NCBI RefSeq assembly: GCF_004114535.1
Contig: NZ_LBJC01000023.1
Coordinates: 124,001-188,000, forward strand
DNA: 64,000 nt
Direction of reading: 5' to 3'
Origin: Bradyrhizobium nanningense
GTDB lineage: Bacteria > Pseudomonadota > Alphaproteobacteria > Rhizobiales > Xanthobacteraceae
Shown here: positions 15,540-24,862 of the stretch, in pieces
How positions within the stretch are numbered: position 1 is the stretch's first letter
How the letters are laid out: each line of letters opens with the position of its first letter
Made by a program: the position numbers and the translations under genes
The notes under the pieces: model-generated
What the model saw: the letters and a program-made list of their open reading frames with translations, nothing else
Database searches by the model: none
What the model was told of the DNA's origin: nothing

Positions 15540-16848
15540 TGGCAGCCCCCATCTCGATCCGCAATTGCAGCAGATAGGGCTCGAGCGCCGTCATGGTGCG
15601 ATCTAGCGCGCCGCCGAGCTGCTCGACCACGCCGGTGCCTGCGCGCTGCATCTTCTCGCGCAGGGCGGGATCGGCCAGCAACTGGCCGAGCTGCTTGACC
15701 AGCGATTCCTGCGTGTCGGCCTGCCGCGCCGCGCCGCTCGTATCGAGCGCCGCGAAGACATCGGCGAAGTTGAACACGTGCGGACCATGAACGATGGCGG
15801 CCCCTAACTTGATCGCCTCGATCGGATTTTGCCCGCCATGGCGGATCAGCGATCCGCCCATGAACACGATTGGCGAGAGGCGATAGAACAGGCCGAGCTC
15901 GCCCATGGTGTCGGCGATATAGATGTCGGTCGTTGCGGTCGGCAGCTCCTCGCGCGAGCGCAACGCCGGCGTCAAGCCCGAGGCCGTGACAAGGCCTGCG
16001 ATCGAAGAGCCGCGATCGGGATGGCGCGGCACGATCATTGTGAGGAGCTGCGGGAAGAAGCCGACCAGGCTGCGATGCGCCGCAACCAGCATCTCGTCCT
16101 CGCCCGGATGGGTCGAGGCCGCGACGATGATCGGCCGCCCGCGCGTCATCGCCATCAACCGCTCGAGCTTGCCGGGATCGGCGGGCGGCGCCGGCACGTC
16201 GAGCTTGAGATTCCCTGTCGTGACGACGTCGCGGCCGCCGAGCGCAGAGAAGCGCTCGGCGTCGGTCTTCGACTGCGCCAGACAGATATCGAAGCGCGAC
16301 AGCAGCGCCGAGATGGTGCCGTGCATGCGCTGCCAGCGCGGAAAGGAGCGTGGCGACATCCGCCCGTTGATCAGCACCATCGGCACCCGGCGTGCCGCGC
16401 CGGCGAGGATCAGGTTCGGCCACAAATCGGATTCGATGAACAGCGCCAGCGACGGCTTCCAATGGTCCAGGAAGCGCGCGACGTAACGCGGGGAATCATA
16501 CGGCACGTATTGATGGATGACGTCGGGCGGAAATCGCTTGGCGACCACCGCGGCCGAGGTGACGGTGCCCGAGGTGAGCAGGATGCGCAGATTGAGATCG
16601 CGCAAACGCTCGATCAGCGCCCCCGCGGCCAGGACCTCGCCGACACTGGCACCGTGGATCCAGACCAGGGGACCATGCGGCCGCACGTCCCGCGACAGGC
16701 CGCGCCGCTCGCCGACGCGCGCGGGGTCTTCCTTGCCCTGCCTGAGCCGCCGCTTGATCAGCGCAGGCGCAAGCGGCACCAGGCCGGAGGCCAGGCGCCG
16801 ATACATCCGCAGCGTCATCGGCAGCGCAATGGGCAGCGATTTAGGCAT
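15532..16848 (-). CDS. waaA: 3-deoxy-D-manno-octulosonic acid transferase (Kdo transferase)
   Basis: 438 residues, GT30 family. The N-terminal membrane-associated helix is MPKSLPIALPMTLRMYRRLA. The motif GPLVWIHGASVGE carries the catalytic Glu, and SDLWPNLILAGAARRVPMVL and INGRMSPRSF follow. The C-terminal domain has VAASTHPGEDEMLVAAHRSL and MGGSLIRHGGQNPIEAIKLG, the CMP-Kdo-binding region. It adds Kdo to the lipid A precursor. Translation is coupled to neighbours (8-nt overlap with lpxK, 8-nt overlap with the acyltransferase). Confidence 0.96.
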   Translation of the reverse strand: MPKSLPIALPMTLRMYRRLASGLVPLAPALIKRRLRQGKEDPARVGERRGLSRDVRPHGPLVWIHGASVGEVLAAGALIERLRDLNLRILLTSGTVTSAAVVAKRFPPDVIHQYVPYDSPRYVARFLDHWKPSLALFIESDLWPNLILAGAARRVPMVLINGRMSPRSFPRWQRMHGTISALLSRFDICLAQSKTDAERFSALGGRDVVTTGNLKLDVPAPPADPGKLERLMAMTRGRPIIVAASTHPGEDEMLVAAHRSLVGFFPQLLTMIVPRHPDRGSSIAGLVTASGLTPALRSREELPTATTDIYIADTMGELGLFYRLSPIVFMGGSLIRHGGQNPIEAIKLGAAIVHGPHVFNFADVFAALDTSGAARQADTQESLVKQLGQLLADPALREKMQRAGTGVVEQLGGALDRTMTALEPYLLQLRIEMGAANA

Positions 16849-17554
16849 CTTGCGGCCCCGGGCGGCCGAGTTGCGCATAGGCGCGGCGGGTCGCCTCGTT
16901 CAACGTCTCTTCCAGCTCCAGCCGCAACGCTTCCATCGTGGCGGCGTCGGCATCCGCGGGAACGTGGATTTCCCTGATGCCGACCAAGGCGCCCCGCCCG
17001 AATGGCAGATTGATGGTGGTGCGGTCCCAGTTCTTCAGCCGGATGAAGCGGCTGGTCGCCATCGCGAAAGGCATGATCGGCCGCCCGGATTCCCGTGCCA
17101 GCATGATGATGCCGAGCCCGGCCACGCGCGCGCGCTTGGGGACATCGGCGGTCAGCGCGACATTACAACCGTCCTGGAGCGTCCGCACCATTTCCTTGAA
17201 GGCGCCGACCCCGCCCTTGCGGTGGAAGGCGCTGCCATGGTCGCCGGAACCGCGGATCAGGCCGATGCCGAGCCGGTCCACCGCGATGGCGTTGAACTCG
17301 CCGTCGCGGTGACGGGAGATCAGGACCTTGGCCCGGTAGGATTCCTTGTTCTTGATGAAGGGGGTGAGGAAATGCTGGCCGTGCCAGAACGCGAAGATCG
17401 CGGGGATCTGCGGCTCGACGCGTTCATAGACGTCGGGCGGATCGAACGTGAATTTGTTGGTCCGCCAGACCAGACGCAGATATTCGGCCGCCAGAACCCC
17501 GACGGCACGCTGAAACCAGCTGCTTCGCAGCGTATTGCGAAGCAGTCTTTTCAA
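16841..17554 (-). CDS. DUF374-type lysophospholipid acyltransferase family protein
   Basis: 237 residues starting at TTG 17554, which overlaps the DUF4170 stop. The DUF374 pattern is recognisable: IFAFWHGQHFLTPFI, then KVLISRHRDGEFNA (equivalent of the acyltransferase HX4D region), then RGSGDHGSAFHRKGG and ALTADVPKRARVAGLGIIML. Family members are placed in lipid A/Kdo operons of alphaproteobacteria and are thought to acylate lipid A or phospholipids; the exact substrate is inferred, not known. Confidence 0.88.
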   Translation of the reverse strand: MKRLLRNTLRSSWFQRAVGVLAAEYLRLVWRTNKFTFDPPDVYERVEPQIPAIFAFWHGQHFLTPFIKNKESYRAKVLISRHRDGEFNAIAVDRLGIGLIRGSGDHGSAFHRKGGVGAFKEMVRTLQDGCNVALTADVPKRARVAGLGIIMLARESGRPIMPFAMATSRFIRLKNWDRTTINLPFGRGALVGIREIHVPADADAATMEALRLELEETLNEATRRAYAQLGRPGPQDA

Positions 17555-17793
17555 CGCGCCGGTTCTTGATTCGGGTCGAGCAGCCGATGGAGATGGACGA
17601 TGAAATAGCGCATCTGCGCATTGTCGACCGTGCTCTGCGCCTTGGCCCGCCAGGCGGTGTGGGCGGTCGCATAATTCGGATAGAGGCCGACGATCTCGAC
17701 GTCGTCGAGATTCTTGAAGATGTTCTGCTCAAGATCGACGAGCTCGCCGCCGATCACGAGGTGAAGCAGTTGTTGCGGGGCACTATCTGGCAT
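17551..17793 (-). CDS. DUF4170 family protein
   Basis: 80 residues. The sequence LHLVIGGELVDLEQNIFKNL followed by DDVEIVGLYPNYATAHTAWR and DNAQMRYFIVHLHRLLD fits DUF4170, a small family that sits beside cysQ and lipid A genes in Hyphomicrobiales. The start at 17793 follows a GGAAC region, and a TTGA overlap joins it to the acyltransferase. Function unknown. It may be a small regulatory partner of an operon product. Confidence 0.85.
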   Translation of the reverse strand: MPDSAPQQLLHLVIGGELVDLEQNIFKNLDDVEIVGLYPNYATAHTAWRAKAQSTVDNAQMRYFIVHLHRLLDPNQEPAR

Positions 17794-17855
17794 CAGTTCT
17801 GTTCCTAACGGGCTGCCCGGCAAAGCAATGTTCGACAGGCACGACGACGAGCGCT

Positions 17856-18665
17856 TCAGGCCAAGGGGCGGTTTCGAAAATGCGCGACAATGCCCGCATG
17901 ACGATCGCGCCCCGCTGCCACCAGCACTCCGTGCGCCACTTCCCGGCGGTTATAGAGGATGGGTTCTCCGGAGAGGTCGCTCATCCTACCATCGGCTTCC
18001 TGCACGATCAAATCGGCCGCCGCAAGGTCCCAATCATGGCTGTTGCCCCCCGCAAAAGCCGCATCCAGCGCGCCATGGGCGACCCGGCACAGGCGCAGCG
18101 CCAGCGAGCCGATTCGCGGATGCAGCTTGATGTCGCCGAGTGACGGCTTCAGGCGCTCGACCAGGGGTTTGGGGCCGGCGACGCGGGCAAAGTCCAGTTC
18201 GGCTCCGGAGGTCGCCCGCACCGGGACGGCGTTGAGCGTCGTGCCTCGGCCGCGCGCGGCGAAGAAGAACTCGCCGCTGGTCGGCGCGAACACCGCGGCC
18301 AGCACGGGCGAGGCATCCTCAACCAGCGCGACGCTGACGCACCAATCGTCATGGCCGTTGAGGTAGTTGCGAGTGCCGTCGATGGGATCGACGATCCAGG
18401 TCAGCCGCCGCGACAGCCGGGCTGCGTCATCGGCGCTCTCCTCCGAGAGCCAGCCATAATCCGGCGTCGCGCTGCGCAAGCGCGTTTCGAGCAGATCGTT
18501 GACGGCGATGTCGGCTTCCGAGACCGGCGAGGAGGCGCCCTTGGTCCACTTCTTCAGCTCGGTGCGGAACATCGACTGCGCCAGCGCGCCCGCTTCTCGC
18601 ACCGTGTCCTGCAGCAGCGCGGCGTCGCGCGTCAGGATCGTGTCGTTCGCGTCAACGTCCGCCAA
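17856..18665 (-). CDS. Inositol monophosphatase-family phosphatase, CysQ-like
   Basis: 269 residues from a TTG start at 18665, which overlaps the pmbA stop by 14 nt. The metal-dependent phosphatase motifs are WLSEESADD (Glu ligands), WIVDPIDGTRNYL (the DPIDGT signature) and HDWDLAAADLIVQEADG. Such enzymes act on 3'(2'),5'-bisphosphate nucleotides (CysQ) or inositol phosphates. The context next to PmbA and lipid A genes favours a CysQ-type annotation, but substrate cannot be read from sequence. Confidence 0.9.
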   Translation of the reverse strand: MADVDANDTILTRDAALLQDTVREAGALAQSMFRTELKKWTKGASSPVSEADIAVNDLLETRLRSATPDYGWLSEESADDAARLSRRLTWIVDPIDGTRNYLNGHDDWCVSVALVEDASPVLAAVFAPTSGEFFFAARGRGTTLNAVPVRATSGAELDFARVAGPKPLVERLKPSLGDIKLHPRIGSLALRLCRVAHGALDAAFAGGNSHDWDLAAADLIVQEADGRMSDLSGEPILYNRREVAHGVLVAAGRDRHAGIVAHFRNRPLA

Positions 18666-20040
18666 GGGTCAAACCCTCGATGCGCACCGTCGGCGCATTG
18701 ATGCCGTAGCGGAACTCGAGATTGTTCGCGGGCTGCATTGACTTGAAGATCTCGAACAGATGGCCGGCGATCGTCACCTCGCTGACGGGATAGGTGATCT
18801 CGCCGTTCTCGATCCAGAAGCCGGAGGCGCCGCGGCTGTAATCGCCGGTAACGCCGTTGACGCCGGAGCCGATCAGATCGGTGACGTAGAAGCCTTGCTT
18901 GATGTCGGAGATCAGCTCGGCGGGGCTCGGTGTGCCGGGTTCGAGATGCAGATTGTAGGGCCCCGGCGAGGGCGAGGAGGAGACGCCGCGATGGGCGTGG
19001 CCGGTGGTGGCAAGGCCGAGTTCGCGCGCGGTGGCGCAATCGAGCAGCCAAGTCGTCAGCACGCCCTCGTCGATCAGCGCGGTTTTCTTCACCGCGACGC
19101 CCTCGGCGTCGAAGGTCTGCGAGCGCAGGCCGCGCTTGCGCAGGGGATCGTCGATGATGCGGATGTTCTTCTCAAACAGCTGCTGGCCTAGCTTGTCCTT
19201 CAGGAAGCTGGTCTTGCGCGCGATCGAGGCGCCGTTGATGGCGCCGACGACATGGCCGACCAGCGAGCCGGCAACGCGCGGATCGAACACCACCGGCACC
19301 TTGCAGGTCTCGACCTTGCGCGGATTGGAGCGCGCCACGGTGCGCTCGCCGGCGGAGCGGCCGACGACCTCAGGCGACAACAGATCGGCGGCGTGCGGTG
19401 CCGAGGTGAAATCGTAGTCGCGCTCCATGCCGGTGCCCTCGCCCGAGATGGCGGTGGCCGAAATCCCCTGGCTGGAGCGGAGATAAGAGCCGTGGAAGCC
19501 GGTCGAGGTGACGAGCACCATGCCGCCGATCCCGGCGGAGGCCGAAGCGCCGCCGGATTTGGTCACGCCCTTCACGCCGAGCGCGGCAGCTTCGGCCGCG
19601 AGCGCGCGACGCTCGAGCTCGCTGGTGGCGGGCACGTCGGGATCGAGCAGATCGAGATCGGGGAAGTCGCGCGCGAGCAGCGCGGGATCGGCGAGGCCGA
19701 CATATTTGTCGTCGGGCGCGACGCGCGCCATCGCGACCGCGCGTTCGGCAAGCTTGGTCACGGCATCGCCGCTGACGTCGTTGGTCGAGACCACCGCCTG
19801 GCGCTGGCCGACCAGCACGCGCAGGCCGACATCGTCGCCCTCCGAGCGCTCGGATTCCTCGACGCGCCCGTCGCGCACCTCGACGCCTTGCGAGACGCCG
19901 CGCACCGCGACCGCGTCGGCTGCGTCCGCGCCCGCGCGCTTGGCCGCCTCGACCAGCCGCTGCGCGAGATCGGAGAGCGCGGACTGATCGAACAGGTCGC
20001 GATGGGCTGTGGTCGAGCTTGCGGATGGTGAAGAGTTCAC
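18652..20040 (-). CDS. pmbA: TldD/PmbA family protein (TldE-like)
   Basis: 462 residues from GTG 20040, with AGGA eight bases upstream; an in-frame GTG at 20082 is an alternative. Conserved stretches are ADAVAVRGVSQGVEVRDGRV near the N-terminus, VPVVFDPRVAGSLVGHVVGA centrally, and the C-terminal SGVNGVTGDYSRGASGFWIE. PmbA/TldE is the non-catalytic partner of the TldD metalloprotease, which matures microcin-like peptides and degrades unfolded peptides. No tldD is in the window. It is the first gene of the run down to lpxK. Confidence 0.93.
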   Translation of the reverse strand: MNSSPSASSTTAHRDLFDQSALSDLAQRLVEAAKRAGADAADAVAVRGVSQGVEVRDGRVEESERSEGDDVGLRVLVGQRQAVVSTNDVSGDAVTKLAERAVAMARVAPDDKYVGLADPALLARDFPDLDLLDPDVPATSELERRALAAEAAALGVKGVTKSGGASASAGIGGMVLVTSTGFHGSYLRSSQGISATAISGEGTGMERDYDFTSAPHAADLLSPEVVGRSAGERTVARSNPRKVETCKVPVVFDPRVAGSLVGHVVGAINGASIARKTSFLKDKLGQQLFEKNIRIIDDPLRKRGLRSQTFDAEGVAVKKTALIDEGVLTTWLLDCATARELGLATTGHAHRGVSSSPSPGPYNLHLEPGTPSPAELISDIKQGFYVTDLIGSGVNGVTGDYSRGASGFWIENGEITYPVSEVTIAGHLFEIFKSMQPANNLEFRYGINAPTVRIEGLTLGGR

Positions 20041-20304
20041 GAACGAAATCCTGTTGGGGCGGGGTGCGGGGCCGGAACCCACAGATGTGCCCTGATCGCG
20101 CGGACTTCAAGCATTTTCAGCCCGCCAAAAGCTCAGATTCGCACCATCGGCGCAACGTCTCGTCAATCATGCGCGCCAAGGTCTTGTCAATCATGAGGAG
20201 CAGTGACGGTGGGTTAACCAGCCTTTTTAAGCGGTTTCGGAAGGGCGCGCGCTAAGGTCCTCGCATCGACCGGGAACATAATCCCGGCGGGGAGAACGAA
20301 AGCC

Positions 20305-20823
20305 GTGAGGCGTCAAACAGCAACATGCGGGGTCAACCCCGCCGGGTCGAGCCGCTCTCTGCGGCTCGACCCTCTTTCCCTTCCGGTCCGCTTCGATGCG
20401 CATGACCCGCGCGCCGACGGATATGTCAGGCAGATCGAGCTTCATCGCGAACGTGTCGTGCTGCGCCGTGCCGTCCGCGGCATGCAGATGGCGATCAACG
20501 TCCGCGTCAGCGACTTCATCGGCGTCGCGCTGCGCGGCAACGACGAGGCACAAGCCCTCGTCCTCGTGCATCGCGATCCCTCGCTCTCCGTGCCGCTGCT
20601 GGTCGGGGCCGATGGCGACGAGCTCAATGAGGCCTGGGCGATCTGGAGCGAGCTGTTCGCGCTGCCGCAACTCGATGAAGGCGCGTGCAAGCCTGCAGCC
20701 CGCCGCCGCCGCGCCAATGCGATACGCGCCCGCCGCCCGAAATTCTTGATGCGCAGGCGCCCGGGTGTGGCGCGCGAGCTGCCGGTTCATCGCGAAGAAC
20801 GCGAGATCATCGCGCGGAATTGA
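20305..20823 (+). CDS. DUF6101 family protein
   Basis: 172 residues from GTG 20305, with GGGGAG upstream. The N-terminal part (SLRLDPLSLPVRFDAHDPRA, then IELHRERVVLRRAVRGMQMA) and the central VLVHRDPSLSVPLLV are those of the Bradyrhizobium DUF6101 group as I recall it. The C-terminal third is Arg-rich (KPAARRRRANAIRARRPKFL), which suggests nucleic acid or anionic-lipid contact. Function unknown. Divergent from pmbA across about 260 nt. Confidence 0.78.
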   Translation: MRRQTATCGVNPAGSSRSLRLDPLSLPVRFDAHDPRADGYVRQIELHRERVVLRRAVRGMQMAINVRVSDFIGVALRGNDEAQALVLVHRDPSLSVPLLVGADGDELNEAWAIWSELFALPQLDEGACKPAARRRRANAIRARRPKFLMRRRPGVARELPVHREEREIIARN

Positions 20824-20828
20824 AGGTG

Positions 20829-20943
20829 CCGTAGGTGGGTTAGCCCTGCGATAGCGCGGAGCGCAATCGCTCGGCGTAACCCACCTCTTTGCTTTCCACT
20901 CGGATAGAAGTTGGTGGATTACGCTTCGCTAATCCACCCTACG
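20829..20943. repeat. Paired short inverted repeats, family D
   Basis: Two neighbouring hairpins: GGTGGGTTAG ... TAACCCACC (20833-20885) and GGTGGATTACGCTTCGCTAATCCACC (20911-20938). They lie between convergent DUF6101 and ubiA and could act as a bidirectional terminator. The sequence style is that of Bradyrhizobium intergenic repeats. Confidence 0.65.
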
Positions 20944-20951
20944 CAGTCGCG

Positions 20952-21884
20952 TCACGCCGACCGCATCACCGCGTCCGCGAGCAATCCCGCGAACAGCAGC
21001 AAGCCCGCATGCTTGTTCGACTTGAACAGACGCAGACACAGCTCGGGATCCTCGATCCGCAAACGCACGATCTGCCGCGCCAGATGCGCGGCGAAGGCGG
21101 CGAGCCCGAGCCAGGCCGGCCAGCGCGCCTCACCTGAGGCCAGCGCGACGCCGATCAGCATCACCGACAACCCGTAGAACAGGATCAGCGCCTGGTGCGT
21201 ATGGGCGCCGAACAGGCGTGCGGTGGACTTGATGCCGATCAGCGCGTCGTCCTCGGCGTCCTGATGCGCGTAGATCGTGTCATAGCCGATCACCCAGGAA
21301 ATCGCGCCGGCATAGAGCACCAGCGCGGTGAGGTCGATGCGGCCGAAGGTGACGGCAAATCCCATCAACGCGCCCCAGGAGAAGGCAAGCCCGAGCACGA
21401 TCTGCGGCCACCAGGTGATCCGCTTCATGAAGGGATAGATCGCGACGATCAGGAGCGATGCGATGCCGGTCGCGATCGCGAAGCGGTTGAACTGCAGCAG
21501 CACCAGAAGGCCGATCAGCGCCTGCACGACCATGAAGGCCAGCGCCTGCTTCGTGCTCACCTGCCCCGACGGCAGCGGCCGCGAGCGGGTGCGCTCGACC
21601 TTGTCATCGAGGTCGCGATCGGTGATGTCGTTCCAGGTGCAGCCTGCGCCGCGCATGACGAAGGCGCCGATGAAGAACAGCACGATGGTAAGCGGCAGTC
21701 CGCGGACGTCATGCGCCATGCCGCTCGCGAGCGCCGCCGACCACCAGCATGGCATCAAGAGCAGCCAGGAGCCGATCGGACGATCGAAGCGGGACAATCG
21801 GAGGTAAGGCCGCGCCCATGGCGGCGCGAGCGTATCGACCCAGTTGCCGGTGGAATCGGCAACGCGGGCGGATGTGTCGCTCAT
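20952..21884 (-). CDS. ubiA: 4-hydroxybenzoate octaprenyltransferase
   Basis: 310 residues with eight or nine predicted membrane helices. The first Asp-rich motif is NDITDRDLDDKVERTRSRPL, and the second is YAHQDAEDDALIGIKSTARL. Both bind the prenyl diphosphate through magnesium. The enzyme prenylates 4-hydroxybenzoate in ubiquinone synthesis. The start overlaps the preceding gene's stop as ATGA, so the two are coupled. Confidence 0.95.
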   Translation of the reverse strand: MSDTSARVADSTGNWVDTLAPPWARPYLRLSRFDRPIGSWLLLMPCWWSAALASGMAHDVRGLPLTIVLFFIGAFVMRGAGCTWNDITDRDLDDKVERTRSRPLPSGQVSTKQALAFMVVQALIGLLVLLQFNRFAIATGIASLLIVAIYPFMKRITWWPQIVLGLAFSWGALMGFAVTFGRIDLTALVLYAGAISWVIGYDTIYAHQDAEDDALIGIKSTARLFGAHTHQALILFYGLSVMLIGVALASGEARWPAWLGLAAFAAHLARQIVRLRIEDPELCLRLFKSNKHAGLLLFAGLLADAVMRSA

Positions 21885-22543
21885 CGGGTGAGGACGTTGC
21901 CGTTGAGCGTGTCGAAGGTGCTGCCGCCCTTCTTGCCGGCATTGGCCTCAGGCGCCGAGCCCGACCCCAGCACCTCGCTCAGCGACGGGCCTGCGGGGCG
22001 TGCCTGCTGCTGCTGCATCTGCGTCGCGACGTTGCAGACCTTGATCGCCATGGCCTCGGTGTTCTTGTGACCATCCTTCATCTGAGCACCGACCTGCGGC
22101 GGGATTCCGCATTTGGCGGCGTTGCCCTCGATGTACTTGATCATCTTGGTCTCGGCCTGGCTGAAATTGCGGATCAGCTTGCAGGCCTCGTCCGGCGGCG
22201 CGTGACGGTCGCTCGCGGCCTTGATCAGCTTGCCGCGCTTCTCGGCCTCTTCGCGCAACGGCATGAACGCCTTCATGCAGTCCTCGCCGGGGCCGGCTTG
22301 CGTCGGCGGAGCCGCGCCGAAAGCACCGGGGCCACCGATCGGCGCGGCGCCGTTCACGGGAAATGACGATTGCGGAGCCGCACCAACCGAGGCGGTCGGC
22401 GCCGAACCGTTCACCGGCGGAAACGCCGAACTGGCGGGAGCCTGATTGGGCAGGGGCGCGGGGAACGCGCTTTGCGCATAAGCCCCCGCGGCACCCATGG
22501 TGACCATGGCGGCAGCGATCGGAACCATCAAATGACGGATCAT
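21881..22543 (-). CDS. Secreted hypothetical protein, Pro/Ala-rich N-terminal part
   Basis: 220 residues. A signal peptide (MIRHLMVPIAAAMVTMGAAG) is followed by an unstructured Pro/Ala/Phe-rich stretch to residue about 85. A helical domain then carries three Cys (GEDCMKAFMPLREEAEKRGK, DEACKLIRNFSQ, AAKCGIPPQ) and KVCNVATQMQQQQ. I recall similar proteins upstream of ubiA in Bradyrhizobium, but no function. The start at ATG 22543 was chosen over TTG 22546; GGAGAG lies upstream. Confidence 0.72.
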   Translation of the reverse strand: MIRHLMVPIAAAMVTMGAAGAYAQSAFPAPLPNQAPASSAFPPVNGSAPTASVGAAPQSSFPVNGAAPIGGPGAFGAAPPTQAGPGEDCMKAFMPLREEAEKRGKLIKAASDRHAPPDEACKLIRNFSQAETKMIKYIEGNAAKCGIPPQVGAQMKDGHKNTEAMAIKVCNVATQMQQQQARPAGPSLSEVLGSGSAPEANAGKKGGSTFDTLNGNVLTR

Positions 22544-22754
22544 CAAGAAAGTCTCTCCGGCAGGAGCTTACGGGGCCCAGCGTCTTCCCAATAGAAGCGC
22601 AACCAGCGTGCTCGCGATTTTACGATTCCCGCCGGCGCTTAACAACCCGCCGAATAGGGCAAGAGCGCGGCGCGCCGACGCAGCGGTCTGGCAATATTTA
22701 CCCCCAAAATGGCCGCTTTCGGTTAATAACGGCGCCGAATTGGACTTTTGAACG

Positions 22755-23510
22755 ATGCCCTCCCACGATTTTCGCGCCCCCCGCCTGTTCGTTGACGCCC
22801 CCCTTGCCCAGGACGCCAGGGTCGCGCTCGACCGCGACCAGAGCAATTATCTCGGCAACGTGCTGCGGCTTGCCGCCGGGGCCGAGGTTTTGGCGTTCAA
22901 CGGCCGCGACGGCGAGTGGCAGGCCGCCATTGAAGGCCGCAAGCGACCGGACGGCCTTCTCATCCTCCAGCAGACCCGGCCCCAGGACCGGCTAGCCGAC
23001 CTCGCTTACGTCTTCGCCCCGCTGAAGCATGCCCGGCTCGACTACATGGTCCAGAAGGCCATCGAGATGGGCGCCGCCGCGCTGCATCCGGTCCTGACCC
23101 GGTTCACCCAGGCCTCGCGGGTCAACACCGAGCGGATGCGGGCCAATGTCGTCGAGGCCGCCGAGCAATGCGGCATTTTGAGCATCGCCAATGTCGCCGA
23201 GCCGGTCGCCTTGGAGCGCTTCCTCAGCCAGCGCCCGACCGACCGCCTGCTGATCTTCTGCGATGAGGCCGCGGACGTCGAAAACCCGGTCCAGAGCCTG
23301 CAAGCCGCGCGCGCGGCCGGCCAGGGTATCGACGTCCTGATCGGCCCCGAAGGCGGCTTTGCCGAGGAAGAGCGGGCCCTGCTGCTGCGGCAGCCCAAGA
23401 TCCTCCGGCTGGCCTTGGGCCCCCGGATCATGCGGGCCGACACGGCCGCCGTGGCGGCGCTGGCGCTGGTGCAGGCGGTGCTGGGCGATTGGGGAGGCAA
23501 GAACGCCTAG
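22755..23510 (+). CDS. rsmE: 16S rRNA (uracil-1498-N3)-methyltransferase
   Basis: 251 residues, SPOUT-class methyltransferase with a deep trefoil knot. The C-terminal SAM-binding motifs are DVLIGPEGGFAEEE and LALGPRIMRADTAAVAALAL. The N-terminal PUA-like region begins RLFVDAPLAQDARVALDRDQ. It methylates N3 of U1498 in the small ribosomal subunit. Single gene, opening a plus-strand series that continues to hisZ-hisG. Confidence 0.95.
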   Translation: MPSHDFRAPRLFVDAPLAQDARVALDRDQSNYLGNVLRLAAGAEVLAFNGRDGEWQAAIEGRKRPDGLLILQQTRPQDRLADLAYVFAPLKHARLDYMVQKAIEMGAAALHPVLTRFTQASRVNTERMRANVVEAAEQCGILSIANVAEPVALERFLSQRPTDRLLIFCDEAADVENPVQSLQAARAAGQGIDVLIGPEGGFAEEERALLLRQPKILRLALGPRIMRADTAAVAALALVQAVLGDWGGKNA

Positions 23511-23548
23511 CGTTCGCTGAGCGATCGTATTTGCGAACGCAGGAGGCC

Positions 23549-23577
23549 GTCATGGCCGGGACAAGCCCGGCCATGAC
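23549..23577. repeat. Inverted repeat between rsmE and hisZ
   Basis: Arms GTCATGGCCGGG and CCCGGCCATGAC are perfect, with loop ACAAG. No T-run follows. It resembles a small palindromic repeat type common in Bradyrhizobium rather than a standard terminator. Confidence 0.6.
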
Positions 23578-23707
23578 GATGAGTTGGGCGACCGTTAAGC
23601 GATTGATCCTTTGGAGGTCGAAACCGCTTTCGGGCCATGCTAAGGGCTGCGCAACTCCTGCCTTCCCCTTGCCCTGCCCGGTTCCACCGGGACGATGGAC
23701 CTCTGTC

Positions 23708-24859
23708 ATGACCGCGACTGCCACCTCAAATGCTGCCGGCTCCGCCGCCTGGGCGGATACGCTGCTGTTGTCGTTCGCGCAGGCCGGCTATGTCAGGGCC
23801 GAGCCGGCGATCCTGCAACCGGCCGAGCCGTTCCTCGACCTCTCCGGCGAGGACATCCGCAAGAGCCTCTATCTGACCACGGACCTCACGGGCGAGGAGC
23901 TCTGCCTGCGCCCGGACCTGACCATTCCGGTCGCCCGCGACTACCTCGCCTCCAGCCGCGCCGGCCAGCCAGCCGGGTTCAGCTATCTTGGCCCGGTGTT
24001 TCGTTACCGCAGCGGCCAGGCCAGCGAATTCCTGCAGGCCGGCATCGAATCGTTCGGCCGCCAGGACCGCGCCGCGGCTGACGCCGAGATGCTGGCGCTG
24101 GCGCTGGAGGCGACGGCCGCCTTCGGCGTCCGCGACGTCGAGATCCGCACCGGCGACGTGGCGCTGTTCAACGCGCTGCTCGATGCGCTCGATCTCTATC
24201 CGGTCTGGCGCCGCCGCCTGGTCAAGGATTTCAACCGCAAGATCAGCCTGGAGCAGGATCTGGAGCGGCTGGCGGCGGCAACCACCGCGACGCGCAGCGA
24301 ATATCAGGGCGTGCTCGCAGCCCTTGCCGGCTCCGACCGCAAGGCGGCGCTCGCCTTCGTCACCGACCTGATGTCGATCGCCGGCACCACCAATGTCGGC
24401 GGCCGCACCACGGCCGAGATCGCCGACCGCTTCCTCGAGCAATCGACGCTGAAGGGCGGCGCGCTGCCGCGCGAGGCGATCACCGTGCTCAAGCGCTTCC
24501 TGTCGATAGCAGGCAATCCCGACGATGCCATCGCCGCGCTGCGCGCGCTCACCATTGATGCCAAGCTCGACCTTGCTGCGGCCATCGACCAGTTCGAAAG
24601 CCGGGTCGGCTTCATGGCCGCGCGCGGCATCGACGTGAAGCAGACGCGCTTTTCGACCGCGTTCGGACGCGGCCTCGACTATTACACCGGCTTCGAATTC
24701 GAGCTGCATCACCGGGGCAACGGCGCCGAGCCGCTGGTCGCCGGCGGCCGCTATGACGGGCTGATGACCCAGCTCGGATCGGCTGAACCTATTCCCGCAG
24801 TCGGCTTCTCGGTCTGGGTGGATGCGCTGAACCGGATCGGCCGCAAGGTGGGAGCTTAA
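23708..24859 (+). CDS. hisZ: ATP phosphoribosyltransferase regulatory subunit
   Basis: 383 residues, a catalytically inactive histidyl-tRNA-synthetase-like protein that pairs with HisG in the first step of histidine synthesis. Class II motifs persist: LTTDLTGEELCLRPDLTIPV, FSYLGPVFRYRSGQASEFLQ (motif 2-like) and GRGLDYYTGFEFELH. The anticodon-binding domain is absent. The frame opens upstream, but ATG 23708 starts the normal N-terminus. The stop is three bases before the hisG ATG. Confidence 0.95.
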   Translation: MTATATSNAAGSAAWADTLLLSFAQAGYVRAEPAILQPAEPFLDLSGEDIRKSLYLTTDLTGEELCLRPDLTIPVARDYLASSRAGQPAGFSYLGPVFRYRSGQASEFLQAGIESFGRQDRAAADAEMLALALEATAAFGVRDVEIRTGDVALFNALLDALDLYPVWRRRLVKDFNRKISLEQDLERLAAATTATRSEYQGVLAALAGSDRKAALAFVTDLMSIAGTTNVGGRTTAEIADRFLEQSTLKGGALPREAITVLKRFLSIAGNPDDAIAALRALTIDAKLDLAAAIDQFESRVGFMAARGIDVKQTRFSTAFGRGLDYYTGFEFELHHRGNGAEPLVAGGRYDGLMTQLGSAEPIPAVGFSVWVDALNRIGRKVGA

Positions 24860-24862
24860 GTC

